A DNA stretch of 64,000 nt from Wuchereria bancrofti (taxonomy: Eukaryota; Nematoda; Chromadorea; Rhabditida; Onchocercidae). The translations under genes were made by a program, and so were the position numbers. The notes under the pieces are model-generated. The model saw only the letters and a program-made list of their open reading frames with translations. It had not been told where the DNA came from and searched no databases. Positions 12,201-23,650 of this stretch are shown here, in pieces (within the stretch, counting starts at the first letter, position 1; every line of letters starts with the position of its first letter). Location: the NCBI GenBank assembly GCA_005281725.1, contig SSBO01000007.1, positions 5,430,667 to 5,494,666 on the forward strand, in the 5' to 3' direction.

Positions 12201-13548
12201 ATTGCTGGAATGAAATCGCACAACGTTACATCGACTGTTTCAACCTCTAACGGGTATTTTTTCCAAAAATTTTTTTGTCGACCGAATAGAGCGGCATTTG
12301 TCCTCACAATGCATTTTAGGCTTTTCTTGTTTTTGACTTTTTGCAGGGCGTTGTCTTCAACTCCATTTAATGTTTTTACTGTAAACCGAGAGGGACAGTT
12401 TGAAATCTGGATTGTTTTCTATTTAAGGCTTTTTATGAAATTTTCTGGTTCTGTTAAAGTAAGTCTTTGCTCGCAAATTTTACTTTCACTGAGAACGTGA
12501 AACTTCGACACTTAGCTGATAATTTGTAAGACAGAGTTCCTTCTGAAGTTTGGTCCCAAAAGTTCTTGGTTTTGCAATTTATTGCGGAATTTCAATAAAA
12601 ACAGTGTAAAATCCTCTTTGAAAAAGTTCTGAAGGTAAGTTTGATTTAGTTTTTCTTTTAAAAAAGTCTTGGATTAACTACTTATTTATCTTCAGGGTGA
12701 AACGTGGCGCTGAAAACTTTTCTGGTAGCAGTGCAAATGCAAAAAAAGAACGACTTGATGATTATGGGAAAGCTGCAGCGCAGAACAATCGAAATCGGCA
12801 AACTGCAGCAACAGATAGTACGGAAAGTCGAAATTTATATGAAACTGGTAAATACGATATCAGCTATGAAAAAAAAAAAAAAAAAAAAAACTAATATTAG
12901 ATAATAAAAGGAAAATAAAACTACCAGAAGCTCTTGAATATAAGGTGTCATTATTTTGCAAATGGGATAGTTGTAATTCTGAAACTGCTAAAAAATATGT
13001 TTTTCTAGAACTCACACTTTTCCCTTTCTTTTTCATTTGAACTTTTGATTCTGCTACAAGTCTAAGTTGAAATTGTTGGTACATACTGTTCTAATCTGAC
13101 TGAAATTCCTGAAAGGATGCATTCAGTGTTCTGATCTTTTCATTTTGCACAATATATCTGCAGGTATGCCTGATACATTAATATGCGGTGGTTGTCGTTT
13201 TGTAACTACTGATTTTGAAGACTTCAGAGAACATCGTAAATCTGCCTGCCCCATAAATAATGTCGACGGTTTGTTTGCGTTCTACGATTTTTACAGATTT
13301 TTCAAAAATAGTGGTGAAATACTAAAGTTTATATATTGGTACATATTTAAGGGTAATGGTAAATTGAATCATACCAAGTGGAGTAATCTCTTTAGTAAAG
13401 GACCAGATTTTTTTCAGGTGAGGTGGAAAATGAAGAAATGAAGTGGCAGTGTTCAATGTGTGATGAAGTTTGTGCAAGTGGAGGAGCACTAATTGATCAT
13501 GCTCTAGACAGACACAATATTCGATTGCTGAAAAATGGCACCGAATAA
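9207..13548 (+). CDS. RRM protein with two C-terminal zinc fingers (hnRNP C/RALY-like RRM)
   Basis: Eight exons (9207-9273, 9842-9893, 10195-10284, 11636-11832, 12187-12253, 12696-12847, 13164-13268, 13418-13548) have matching phases and sum to 861 bp, giving 286 residues from ATG 9207. Residues 72-142 form one RRM: RNP2 is VFVGNM (73-78) and RNP1 is KGYAFIQY (105-112), followed by an ILDVKLA strand; this closely resembles the RRM of hnRNP C and RALY, which bind U-rich pre-mRNA in the nucleus. The C-terminus carries two fingers with equal spacing, C216-C219-H232-C237 (C2HC) and C255-C258-H271-H276 (C2H2), each encoded by its own exon. Vertebrate hnRNP C lacks such fingers. The gene is nuclear RNA-binding by inference; targets are unknown. 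It lies wholly inside the spacer of the inverted repeat and is convergent with CDC27. Confidence 0.88.
12869..12890 (+). repeat. Poly-A run in an RRM-gene intron
   Basis: About 20 consecutive A, starting 22 bp after the donor of the sixth exon. Simple homopolymer; open frames crossing it are artefacts. Confidence 0.9.
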
Positions 13549-13549
13549 A
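13544..13549 (+). promoter_or_regulatory. AATAAA overlapping the stop codon of the RRM gene
   Basis: The stop codon TAA at 13546-13548 lies inside the hexamer AATAAA. Nematode polyadenylation signals usually sit 10-20 bases before the cleavage site, so if this one is used the 3' UTR would be only a few bases to about 20 bases long. Use of the signal is inference. Confidence 0.35.
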
Positions 13550-13719
13550 ACACTCTCTCTTGCATCTGTTGTGAATTTTAGTGTTTTATTCAAATTCAAG
13601 GAATCCATCGTGTTTGTTGTTTCGTACTTCTGACCATTTTTTTCAAGAGTTTTTGCTTTTCATGTAAAAATAGGTGATTTATATGTATACGATCTGTACT
13701 TATGCTTCTGTTCTCAACA

Positions 13720-14109
13720 TTAGGAAAAATCCGGTGTTAAAGAATTTGCATGAGGAAGCAGAAGACTGATACTCATTGAATCGTCAGTTTGGTTTTCTAA
13801 AACATAGGGAGAGAAGTTGGTGCTGAAAACAAAAATAATTAGCTTGATGCTATCCACGATTATGTTCCATTTTTCGTTTTTGAAAATTTGTGACAGATTG
13901 ATCAGACTTGCCGGAAAAGCAGTTCGATCCATCGATTGAATTACTTCTTTAAAAATTTGTTCCATGTGTTTCATTCGTTTATCATTCACTTTTTCATGTT
14001 TTTCTGTTGTCCGTATAATTCGTTTTGTATTGACTGTTTTGAGTAATCCATAATTTAGTATTTGTTTTTCAAATTTCGGTTGATAAAATGTCCCAGTTTT
14101 ATTGTACAT
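13720..14109 (-). CDS. Weak hypothetical reading frame in the right arm (129 codons)
   Basis: Mirror copy of the frame at 7702-8037, identical up to the arm boundary at 13783 and then continuing 21 codons in spacer sequence before its stop. It lies downstream of CDC27 on the same strand and between two convergent 3' ends. Lysine/asparagine-rich, no recognised domain, no supported splice partners. Probably noncoding. Confidence 0.15.
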   Translation of the reverse strand: MYNKTGTFYQPKFEKQILNYGLLKTVNTKRIIRTTEKHEKVNDKRMKHMEQIFKEVIQSMDRTAFPASLINLSQIFKNEKWNIIVDSIKLIIFVFSTNFSPYVLENQTDDSMSISLLLPHANSLTPDFS

Positions 14110-16317
14110 TGTTTATTTTATTAGCCTCGAGAGAAAGTTCTGGATGAGTATTTTCTCCAGGTGATCTCATATCATGGTGTTATACATGCATGCTCTGAAT
14201 TTTAAACTCACCGAAATACTGCAATTTGGATTTGATTTATACCTTCCCACGCAAAAGACAATCTTGAGCACTGCGGGAACAACCTGCGCTTGATGGAATT
14301 CTGACTGACTCATTTGCTTATCTTAATACCAAAGTTGTAGATTTTTTAACAGTTGTCAAACTAAGTGCTAATCAGCTTGTTTCTGTGTTAACAGTAGTAC
14401 CTAACAGCGTGAGAGCAAGATTGGTTTAGTTGAGATTCACGATTAATAATATGAACTGGCAAGACGTCAGTCCGAAGAAAACTCGAGTTTATTTAAGCCG
14501 ATAAAATGAAGATAAATTTGTGAATAGTAGCAAGTATGGCAATGTAAAGAAACCATGAACAACGGTGGTGTTAGAATATCACAAGTGCTACACAATAGGA
14601 ATAATAAAAATTTAAACAAAACGATGCAGAAAACGAGATGGAAGTGAATCATTTATTGAAACGGCCTAGAAAGACTATCGTTGAATGGTTATTGAGACTA
14701 TTGTAGAAACGGTTCTTTAAGCAAATAAAGGGAATTAAAACTGATCCGAATTAACACCCCGAAGTTACAACTTTTAAAAAACAAAGCCTATTTCAAAAAG
14801 AAATAGAAAGGAGTCGCTAAAATTGGCGAAAAGATTACAAAAGCCCGTCCAGAATACTTTCTTCGGATTGCTTTCAGACATTAGATGAAAATTTGACCAA
14901 AAATGGTGGTACCAGGACTAGAAAAGATTGGCATAGAGTAAAAAGTTTGAGATGTGTTAACGCAGTGTTCCGTATTTCATTAAGATGCAACTATGGTTTA
15001 AGGGTATTAAAGTTAGTGGATTTCCAATAGCTATAAAGCAACAGACTGCAGCGATAGGAATAAGTTGTATTTCAGTACCTCAAAGCGTCGGGGAAAAAGT
15101 GTAGAAAAAGAAATTCAAATATATGAACAAATGAATGAACTGGTTCATTTATGTAGGGGGCAATTCTGATAATTACAATCCAAAATTTTATCAAAGATTT
15201 CGAGATGAGATGAAATAACCCAAAAAATTTTGCATATAAATGCACAAATTTCAATTTAGATCAGAGCTTTCGAGCTATTATTTAAAGATAAAATTGATTT
15301 CGGTAGTTGGAATCGATTTTCAGATGCTATAAAACAATGAGCTAAATGATTTAATCGGCTAAGAGGAGTTGGGATAGATACAGAATGCTGCAAACTTAAA
15401 TCTGATGGCAGATCAAGGATATAACACATGACTAGGTTTCTAAATGCTAACGGAAAAAGAAAACCGTATCAATTGTGAATCCTATACGACTCATGAAATA
15501 TTTCAAAGTTAACAGAAATTTTGATTTGAGACGCATCTTACTTCAATCAGATGGAGGAGAGGAAGGTTCGTCATCATAAGGAGCATCGGTAAAGTTATTG
15601 CGACTCTGCTCTCCACGAGGATCCATTTCTGCCGCCAAACTAAAGTTTAATAATGCTAAATGTGTGTCACCAAGCTTCTTATGTACGCGACCCAAGAGGA
15701 AAAATACCTGAAAATTTCTCTCCATAATTAGGATCAGTCGAATTTAAATTCAAGCATTCCCGTAACCATAATTTTAATAATAAGAACCCATATATTCAAA
15801 TTATTAACCTTTATACCTCAGTCAAGTAGAAATCTCAAAGGAGAATATTTTACTTATTTTATTTTCAATTTGGAAATATTAGTGATGCTGTCTTAGCCAT
15901 GAACTAACTGTCTTGACCATTTACAGTTTGTTTTGATAACTCACTGTCATTGGAATCGACAATAAGAATAAAAAATAGCAAGTTATTAGCAGCCACACAA
16001 TACTAGTACATAGTTTGTTTCAAGAATGGCAAAAAAATTAAAAGCAGAAAAGTAGAGTGAAGGTCAAATAGCATCATTTATTTAATTCAGATGTGAAAAC
16101 AAATTCTAAAAGAAAATGACAAACCTGTGCTTCATCATGAGCAATAAGTTTTAGATCATTTAACTCTTCCAGACACCGAGCATAATCATGCATTTCATAC
16201 AGCAAACGAGCACGATAGAATCTACAAGCAGCGTTGTCTGGTGAAATCTTCAACGCATTCTGTAATAGTTCCATTGCCTGTAACACACTTCACGTCACGT
16301 CAACACGTATAACATTC
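13783..16317. repeat. Right arm of the 2535-bp inverted repeat
   Basis: Reverse complement of 5494-8028. This copy is the original as far as CDC27 is concerned, because the gene continues upstream into unique sequence beyond 16317. It covers the last two CDC27 exons, the start of the intron before them and about 1.76 kb of downstream sequence. The outer boundary falls inside a CDC27 intron, 40 bp from the exon at 16277. Confidence 0.97.
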
Positions 16318-19300
16318 CCTAAATTCATACGCCTCATGCATTAGCAGCATGCATGCTTTTTGCTAATCATTTTGTTTTGCTTTCTCTCCTATTCTTATTC
16401 ATCGCTAAAGCAATCCCAAAAAAAACTTTGTAAGCATTTTATGTCAACAATTTCGCAAAGAAAAATAATTTCAAATGTTTAAAGTGCATTTTAGTAACGC
16501 CCTATTTATAACAAAATGTTTTTACTGTATCGTTATTATGTAGTGCTTGTTCAACAACTGATAGTTGACACAGTAGTACTGAATTAAACGGATTGATTGC
16601 TACAGCTCGACTTAAGTGAACACGAGCAAGGTTCACTTGTTCCTTCTTAAAATGCAATAAACCCAGCCCGAACCAGGCACGGTAATCCGTCGGGCAAAGC
16701 AGAAGTGCGCGCCTGCAAAACCGTGATTATTTATTCTCTCGATCTTATTAGTAAACAGTACCAAGCACGCTTACTAAATTTACAAATGACCATGGCCACC
16801 TGGTAGACACGATAGTGAAATGCAAGAATGGATCTTGAGAAATGAAACTGCATAACAGTAACAACGATAAAATTTATGTCTACCACATCGATAAGTAGGT
16901 TGACATAGCTTGTTGATAAACTTTATAAAGAAAGCAAATAAAAGATCTGGTTTCAATTTTAAAGTTGTTACAAACATTTCGTTAATCCGATTAATCGTTA
17001 AAAAGCATTACTCGAAGAATATCGTAAATAACTAACAAGCGTCATCAGAAATGAAATATTAATTCCATATCATACTATTTCTTCATATTTTCACACATTT
17101 AATGACACGATTTTATAGCATTAGTTGGTAAATCATATTAACTCGCTGCATAAACTTTCGTGTTGGTTTTGAAAAAGTACTGAAATTTGGGAAATCTTGC
17201 CTAAAGGCTGCTGCAGCTTTACTCTGGTGATCCGAATCCAGCAATTCATGTCCTAACAACGTATAAGCATAAGGAAAACGTGTATTGATAGTGACAGCAC
17301 GTTCGAAGCATTCAATGGCTGTATCATGTTGTTTTTGTACGCTGAAGCAATTACCAGCTACACACCAACCCTCCGGACAAAAGCGACATTCCTCTGTTAT
17401 TTGCATGGCAAGTACTGACAGTCGACGGACATCTTGCGCATGCCACAGTGCTGTTGAAAGAATCTGTAAATAAATCACAACACCTATTGCTTACACCAAT
17501 ATTCTTAAAGTTCAACTAAATTGCACTGAAGCTAAAAATGAAATAAATTAAGCAACTAGTTGTCATAAAATTCAATGAAGACTTATCATTGCAAAATAGA
17601 GAGACATTATTCAAACTGAGCTCATGAATGCTCCAAATATTAAGAAACCATTGCCTTATATTGGCTCAACGAGGATTAAAATTTATCATTATGAGGGTGA
17701 TGCACAATCACGCAGTCGTAACGACTATATAAGAAAAATTCACATCGAAAGTATGAATTTTAGGTACAGAGATAACAAACCTCCATTCCTGCAACGCGGT
17801 GTGGAAATTCTCGACGAAGTTCTTCCAGGATTTCTGTTGCCCTTGTATAATCAAGCTTTTCCAAGTATGCACGAGCCAGCAACTCTCTTGCCAAAGCAAA
17901 TTTCTTACACTTTTCAGGCATCAGGTTATAGCGACCAATTACTGAGTTTGATCTGTATGTCGCCACAGCACATTGAAGCATAGCTAACCAACTAATGTGT
18001 TCTACCATTGTTGCTACAAATGCGGATTGTATAGACTCATATGTTTTTTATTTAAAGTATGAGATTTATAAAAAATGGAATAATAGAAAAGCACAAAGCG
18101 CGTTTGAATGTAAGAAACAGCAAACAACCATAAAGAAAAAGCACTTGACTTCCTTGTAGAAAACCGTGAGCAGTTTAAAATTACTACCTCTTCAGCCTTA
18201 TTCTCTTCGCATTTTTACTCCTATTGATTTAATCCTTTTTAATTTCTCAAATATTTTCCTCAAATTAATCCCTTCAAAAAGAACTTACTGAACAGAGCAC
18301 CCCAGTCAGCAATAGAGTTTTGAAGACGTTGAACTGACGGCGGCTTTGAAACGAAATTTTGTAAACGTTTCATTATACGCGTACATGTCTCCAATTGAAA
18401 CTTTTCTCTGCTACGATGTCTGGGTGGTTGGGGTGAACAAGAAGATGTTAATGATACACTGGATGATGAACGCGAGAAAACAATCGAGACACCCAATGAT
18501 TCCGGCTATAAGAATCAGCTTGTTGTTCTTTTGAAATCTATGTAATTAAAACTTCCTAGATCCTAATATTGTTATTTATGTTCCAATATTTTTGAATTCT
18601 TCGGTAATTTCAATTGCGACTAACTTCTCTAAAATAAAAATTTTAGGAATAAAAAACTGCGTTACTAACTCTAGATTATAAAAATAGCAGAATTTAATTA
18701 AACACCAAATGGTCACCACCATTAAAAATGCTATCACATAATGAACACAAAGAAAACTGCTAATAAAGTACGAGGACTATGTAACAAAATAAAATGATAA
18801 CCTAAAATGATAAGCATAAAGTGACAAACAAAATAAAGTAAAAATCAGTTTTACTACTATAAGACTTATAATAATACCATTTTTTCGTAAAATAAAAGTG
18901 ATCGACCAGACTTAAGTGGTGTGATTATTTCAAAAAACGATAGGAAACGAACATTGGAAGATACGAAAAAGGGAAGGATTGAAGGAAGATGTCAAAACTG
19001 AAAATGAAAAGTGGGATTAGAAGTGAGTAACTGGGTAGAAACAATACACATCACGCAGGTTGGACAAAGGAACAATCGTTTGCGAGAAGCAATGTAGATA
19101 TCAGTTATTAGCTTCTAATATATTCACAATAAAAAAGGAAAAAGTGCTAACCTCCTGTTTAAACTGTACAGTATTTTGATCATGTGAAGAAAGAGGAATA
19201 ACACAAGGCTGAGAGCCTGAACGTGTACGACTTAATGAGCTTTTCTGTGCTTGATGAGCAGATTCATCTTGCAATTTAGGCGCTGTATCTGGAAGGTCAT

Positions 19301-22041
19301 CATTTGATTCTATTAATTTATGAATTGAAGGTATTGGTGGAGGCGTTTTCGACAACTCCATTTCGTTAATGCGATTCATTGAGCTGAAAGTTGACCTTTA
19401 ATATTTATTTATTTGTTCACATATTTATCTTATATATGAAGTGAAACAAATTTAGCAATCAAAAGCAGTCTTCAGTAAAGATTAAAATAAGTAAGAAGTA
19501 TATTTTCACTAGGAATAAATCAGATTGTTCCAAAGTTTTTTTACCGTAACTGTTTGTCTTGCAAACTACGTGGAGTTCCACTTGTAGAAAGGCCCACAAC
19601 ACGAGAACGTGTAGATGTCCTCACATCCTTTGCAACAGTCTGATTTTCACTATCCTGTGAGACTCCATATGAGCGGGCACTACGTCGTGTTTCCATGCCT
19701 TCTTCCAGCCGTCTTCTGACTATACCTAGTTCCGTATTTCTTTTAGCTGCTATGCCCTGAAAATTTATATCATCAAAGGACTTCCAAGCAGGATTCCAAC
19801 TTTATTAAAAAGGAACATTTATCCATGATTTGAATTTCGTAATAAAAATTTACCGTTCTACTTTTTTTTGGTGCAAAACAAGTCATTTTTTGCTCAACTT
19901 CTTTACTACCACTCGGCGTTCTTTTCTCGGTATTTTTTGTCAGTTTCTCAGCGCTTCTCGTTGCTACACCCATGCTAGAAGCTTGTAATCAATACTGTAA
20001 ACTTCATATTTTTGTATAAGATAATGAATTCTTATACGGTATGATACATTATTTCTATTCCTCAGTGACTTGTAAATTACCATTAGAATACGTATTAAAA
20101 CCATACTTTGAATAGTAATCCAAAAGCTAAATGAAAGTACGCACTCCTGAGCTCCGAAAAGAAGCAGCTTTAGTCATGTAAATTAGGTAAGGTGGCAGAT
20201 AAATTCAATGCATTAAGCATTTAGGATAGAACATGAGCCCCTAATTCCACCTGTTTCTAATATTTTTTAAAGAGGAAGAGTCCCCAACAACTCCAGTGCT
20301 ATTGAAATGTATTTGGCACTCATTTATAACTCAACTTTAAAGATACCTTTTAGAGGTTTTTGGTTTGTCTGCTGAACGTGCTTCATTCACACATGTCAAC
20401 AAACTTGTGTAAATGTTTTCTGGATTACCAACGCCCAAATTACATAATGTTTTTAAACTCGTCCACGAAAATACATTTTGCTTTAGTGCCAACTTACCCT
20501 CATCAGCCGCTTCATCTGGTCGACCAGTCTCTCTGAAATAAACAGTTATGAAAATAAACAGCCGTTGCAGTACTGTTAAAAAGTTGTGACAAAAAAGTTT
20601 TTTGTTTCCGCTTGACATTTAATGAAAAATATTAATCGTGTAAGCAGTTACAATCATCTTTTCTACTTTTTTAATGAAAAGTATTCGCAACCGACACAAA
20701 AACTCTGCTGAGCAGACTGTGAGCAAATGATTCCACAGAAGTATTCGTGAAACAGTCATCTAATTTAGGCTGATCGTGTATACGTAAAGCCATTTCAGCT
20801 TCTTGATATCTGAAGCAACACTCATATTTCGAATTAGCTATACAACAAAAATTTACGTAGAATAAATTTGTATTCCAAACACATGCATAAACATTCTGAA
20901 TACCTAACACTATACTCTATTTACTCATAAAATAATACCATTCACTATACAGAATGATTATGGAATAAAAGTTTGCCGAGAATAACAAGATCTTATTAGC
21001 ATTTAATATTCAATTTAATCGTTTCAACAATATGAACTGAGCGAAAAAAATTGGAAAGACTACGGCTGCAACTTCTTAAAACTCTGAAACATATTTTCCA
21101 AGTGTATTAAATCACTACTGAATTAAATTTTTAACGTAAACAGCAATTTGCAATATGCTTTGCTGTGGGATTCCTTATACCACAGAAGCATTTCGCTTGT
21201 AGGTATTTACGAAAATGAATCAATTTCATTACGGATTTAACAAAAATATAGCAGAATGCATACTTTTCTAGGTGATAACAGCAATGTGCAAATAGATAAC
21301 GAATTTCCGGAGATGAAAGAAATTTAAGTTTCAATAAATTATATGCTGCCTCCAAACGTTCAGCTCGAGTCAAACAGTAGGCGTATAAATACAATGAATC
21401 ACTGGTATTCACTGAAAGAACAGAATATTAATTATTAATATAAATTCCATTTTTCAGTAATGAGTTTCCTATGACATCTGTATTTGAGCAATAAGCAATA
21501 TGTTTTACCAAATCCTTCAAGATTTGTTCTAAGATTTCGTGCGAGCATTGCAGTTTCTATCAGAGCAATTTAGTTTTCATTAATTATTAATATAAATTCC
21601 ATTCCTTAATAATGATGGCTTTCCTACACAATCTGCGTTTGAGCATTAAGTATTTCCTTATTTCTCAAAAAGAAAACTAATAGTATTGACAAGCAATCCA
21701 AAAAAAAGGGTACCTGTTTCATGATACACTTCAGCTAACATCACCGCATCATCGTATTCAAAGTGTTGAAGAGAGCAATGTATAATATTCTAAAGAAAAT
21801 AATAAACTCATTTGGAAACTGGTAGTATGGAGATCTCAATTATTATTTAAGCAACTCGAGCATAATTACTGGTGGCATCATAAAACTCAATCTTACAAAC
21901 ATGCATGTTTTAAGATGAGAAAGTGTCACAACAAGGTAGAGTGTGATTTTAATAAAGGAATAAGAACAAAATTAAAGAATCAACCTCAATTTCTTTACTG
22001 CGTGTAGGATCTACATTATCAGAAGGTGTAACTCCACGCAT
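15543..22041 (-). CDS. CDC27: Anaphase-promoting complex subunit 3 (CDC27/APC3), TPR protein
   Basis: CDC27 is a scaffold subunit of the APC/C ubiquitin ligase; its TPR superhelix binds the IR tails of CDC20 and CDH1. Fourteen exons in transcription order: 22041-21985, 21789-21714, 21411-21264, 20809-20696, 20532-20347, 19974-19854, 19756-19545, 19383-19152, 18505-18289, 18013-17781, 17463-17201, 16712-16526, 16277-16125, 15707-15543. They sum to 2364 bp, 787 residues, close to the vertebrate length. Exons 1-5 encode the N-terminal TPR/dimer region (FEYDDAVMLAEVYHE, LLSRVF...TGRPDEA); the middle is a polar linker with RRSARSYG; exons 10-14 hold the C-terminal TPR array (GWCVAGNCFS, AYTLLGHE, AWFGLGLLHF, LLGRVHKKLGDTHLAL). 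The donor at 20696 is weak but is the only choice that keeps phase and spacing. Intron 11 starts with GC. Its last two exons are duplicated in inverted orientation at 5534-6268. Confidence 0.95.
21427..21657. repeat. Imperfect direct repeat inside a CDC27 intron
   Basis: A segment starting ATTAATTATTAATATAAATT occurs at about 21427-21502 and again at about 21579-21657, with the same order of later blocks (a TTTCCTA motif, then GAGCA.TAAG) but many substitutions. It is a diverged local duplication of roughly 76 bp. Confidence 0.75.
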
Positions 22042-23650
22042 ATTGGTACAGAAGCACCAGCACTCATACAGCAATACTAGATCCGGTCTCGCTATTCTTT
22101 CCTACAATACATCTACCGAATTACTTGACTGTCTATTAAATTCCAAATCCAGTCAGCGTGGCGGTTTCTGGTCTGGCTGAGTGATTAGGCAATATGGATT
22201 TTTTCGAATCAATGACATGCTTGTTGGCTTTCTTATAAAAACAGGAAAGTTTTGTTATTTCATAGCTTTCAACTTACTATGGTGAATAAATAAACTCGAT
22301 GATGAGACTTGTGATCGACCCAAAGTTTGTGGTGACTTGTACCTGCAAAATTAAGAAATAACAAGCTGTGATAAATAGTGCACTACTAATGAAAATAAGT
22401 GATAGTAAACAAACAAGCTAAATATACAAAATGGGAAGTTCAAAATAATCTGCGAGAGCTTCATTAACAATCTGACATTAGATGTAAACTTTGTTCCACG
22501 TTATATATCTATTAGGTACCATCTCAAAATTTGATATGAATTTCAGTGCCCATGCTAAAGATAAGTAGCACACATTTAGTTTTATTCTAAAGATTCACCA
22601 CATATTCACACTTCAACAATGCTATCTCTTAAGCTTTATAATGCCATATGAAAACAACGAACATTTCCTGGAAAAAATAAGGGACATGTAAGGGTAAGAA
22701 ACCTCAAGAAAAAGACAAAGAATCTCATCTGAGTAAATCTTCCCATTCAAATTAATTAGAAAAAGAAGTAAACCTTCACCTTTAACCTTTGAAGGACAAA
22801 GTCAACTAGTATCCACCGTGAGCCTTCGCAAATTATCTTACTTATCGACAGAAATTGCTATCATAACAGTGTTACATTCAGCAGTTATCAGTCATATTAT
22901 TCTGCAAGATGAGTAAATCAATAAATTTACAGTCTCAATCTTTTCTGATGACGAAAAAAGTTGCCATACTTTTAGCATTCAAGAAAACCTGTGCTTTAGG
23001 GAGAAAGGGTAATCCCAAGTAAAATGAAATCGATACTATCACAAATGGACTGTAGAAAAGGCGACACAGGTATACTCTTATCCTATGCTTTTCTCTTTTG
23101 TCATAGGATTCAACTGAGAAGTAAACATAGTGTAACGAAATTAACGTAAGGAACAACTCAAGGTCTGGTGACACAACCGAAGTCAGCTGATGTCACACTG
23201 TCTCTGTCACGCAAACAGTTGAGATTTATCCAAACAGTGCTTAGCTCAATGCCAAACTAGAAATATTTCTTCAGTCACTACACCTCACCAACCTCCACTC
23301 ATTCAGTCTCAATGAAACTATGCGCCATTCATTCAGCGCCATAAATTCTGAGTTTCAAATTCGCGGGGAAAGTACGGTAGAGTCATTCCAAACTTTTATT
23401 TGTCGATGACAAGGTAAAGAAAGAAATTTCATTTTAGATTGTCATATGGGACGAGTCAGACAGGCAGACGGTTGGAGATAGCTTGTGCGAGTGAAGCAGA
23501 GAGTTGACAGTGTTGTTATAAAAGTGCGCTAAGGTTGATTGTCTGTTCATGGTGGAAAGGTTGGTAGTGGTCGTGGGGAGTGGCTCGGGATACGTGGTGT
23601 GACGTGTTGTTGTTGTTTCAGGCGTTGGTAACACGATAAAACGTGACAAT
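22042..23650. other. Divergent intergenic region between CDC27 and antizyme
   Basis: CDC27 (minus) and antizyme (plus) start at opposite ends of this 1.6-kb stretch, so it must hold both promoters and the 5' UTRs. The part nearest antizyme (about 23450-23650) is the most GC/CpG-rich, with several TGACG/CGTGAC-type motifs. No further gene or RNA is seen. Confidence 0.55.
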
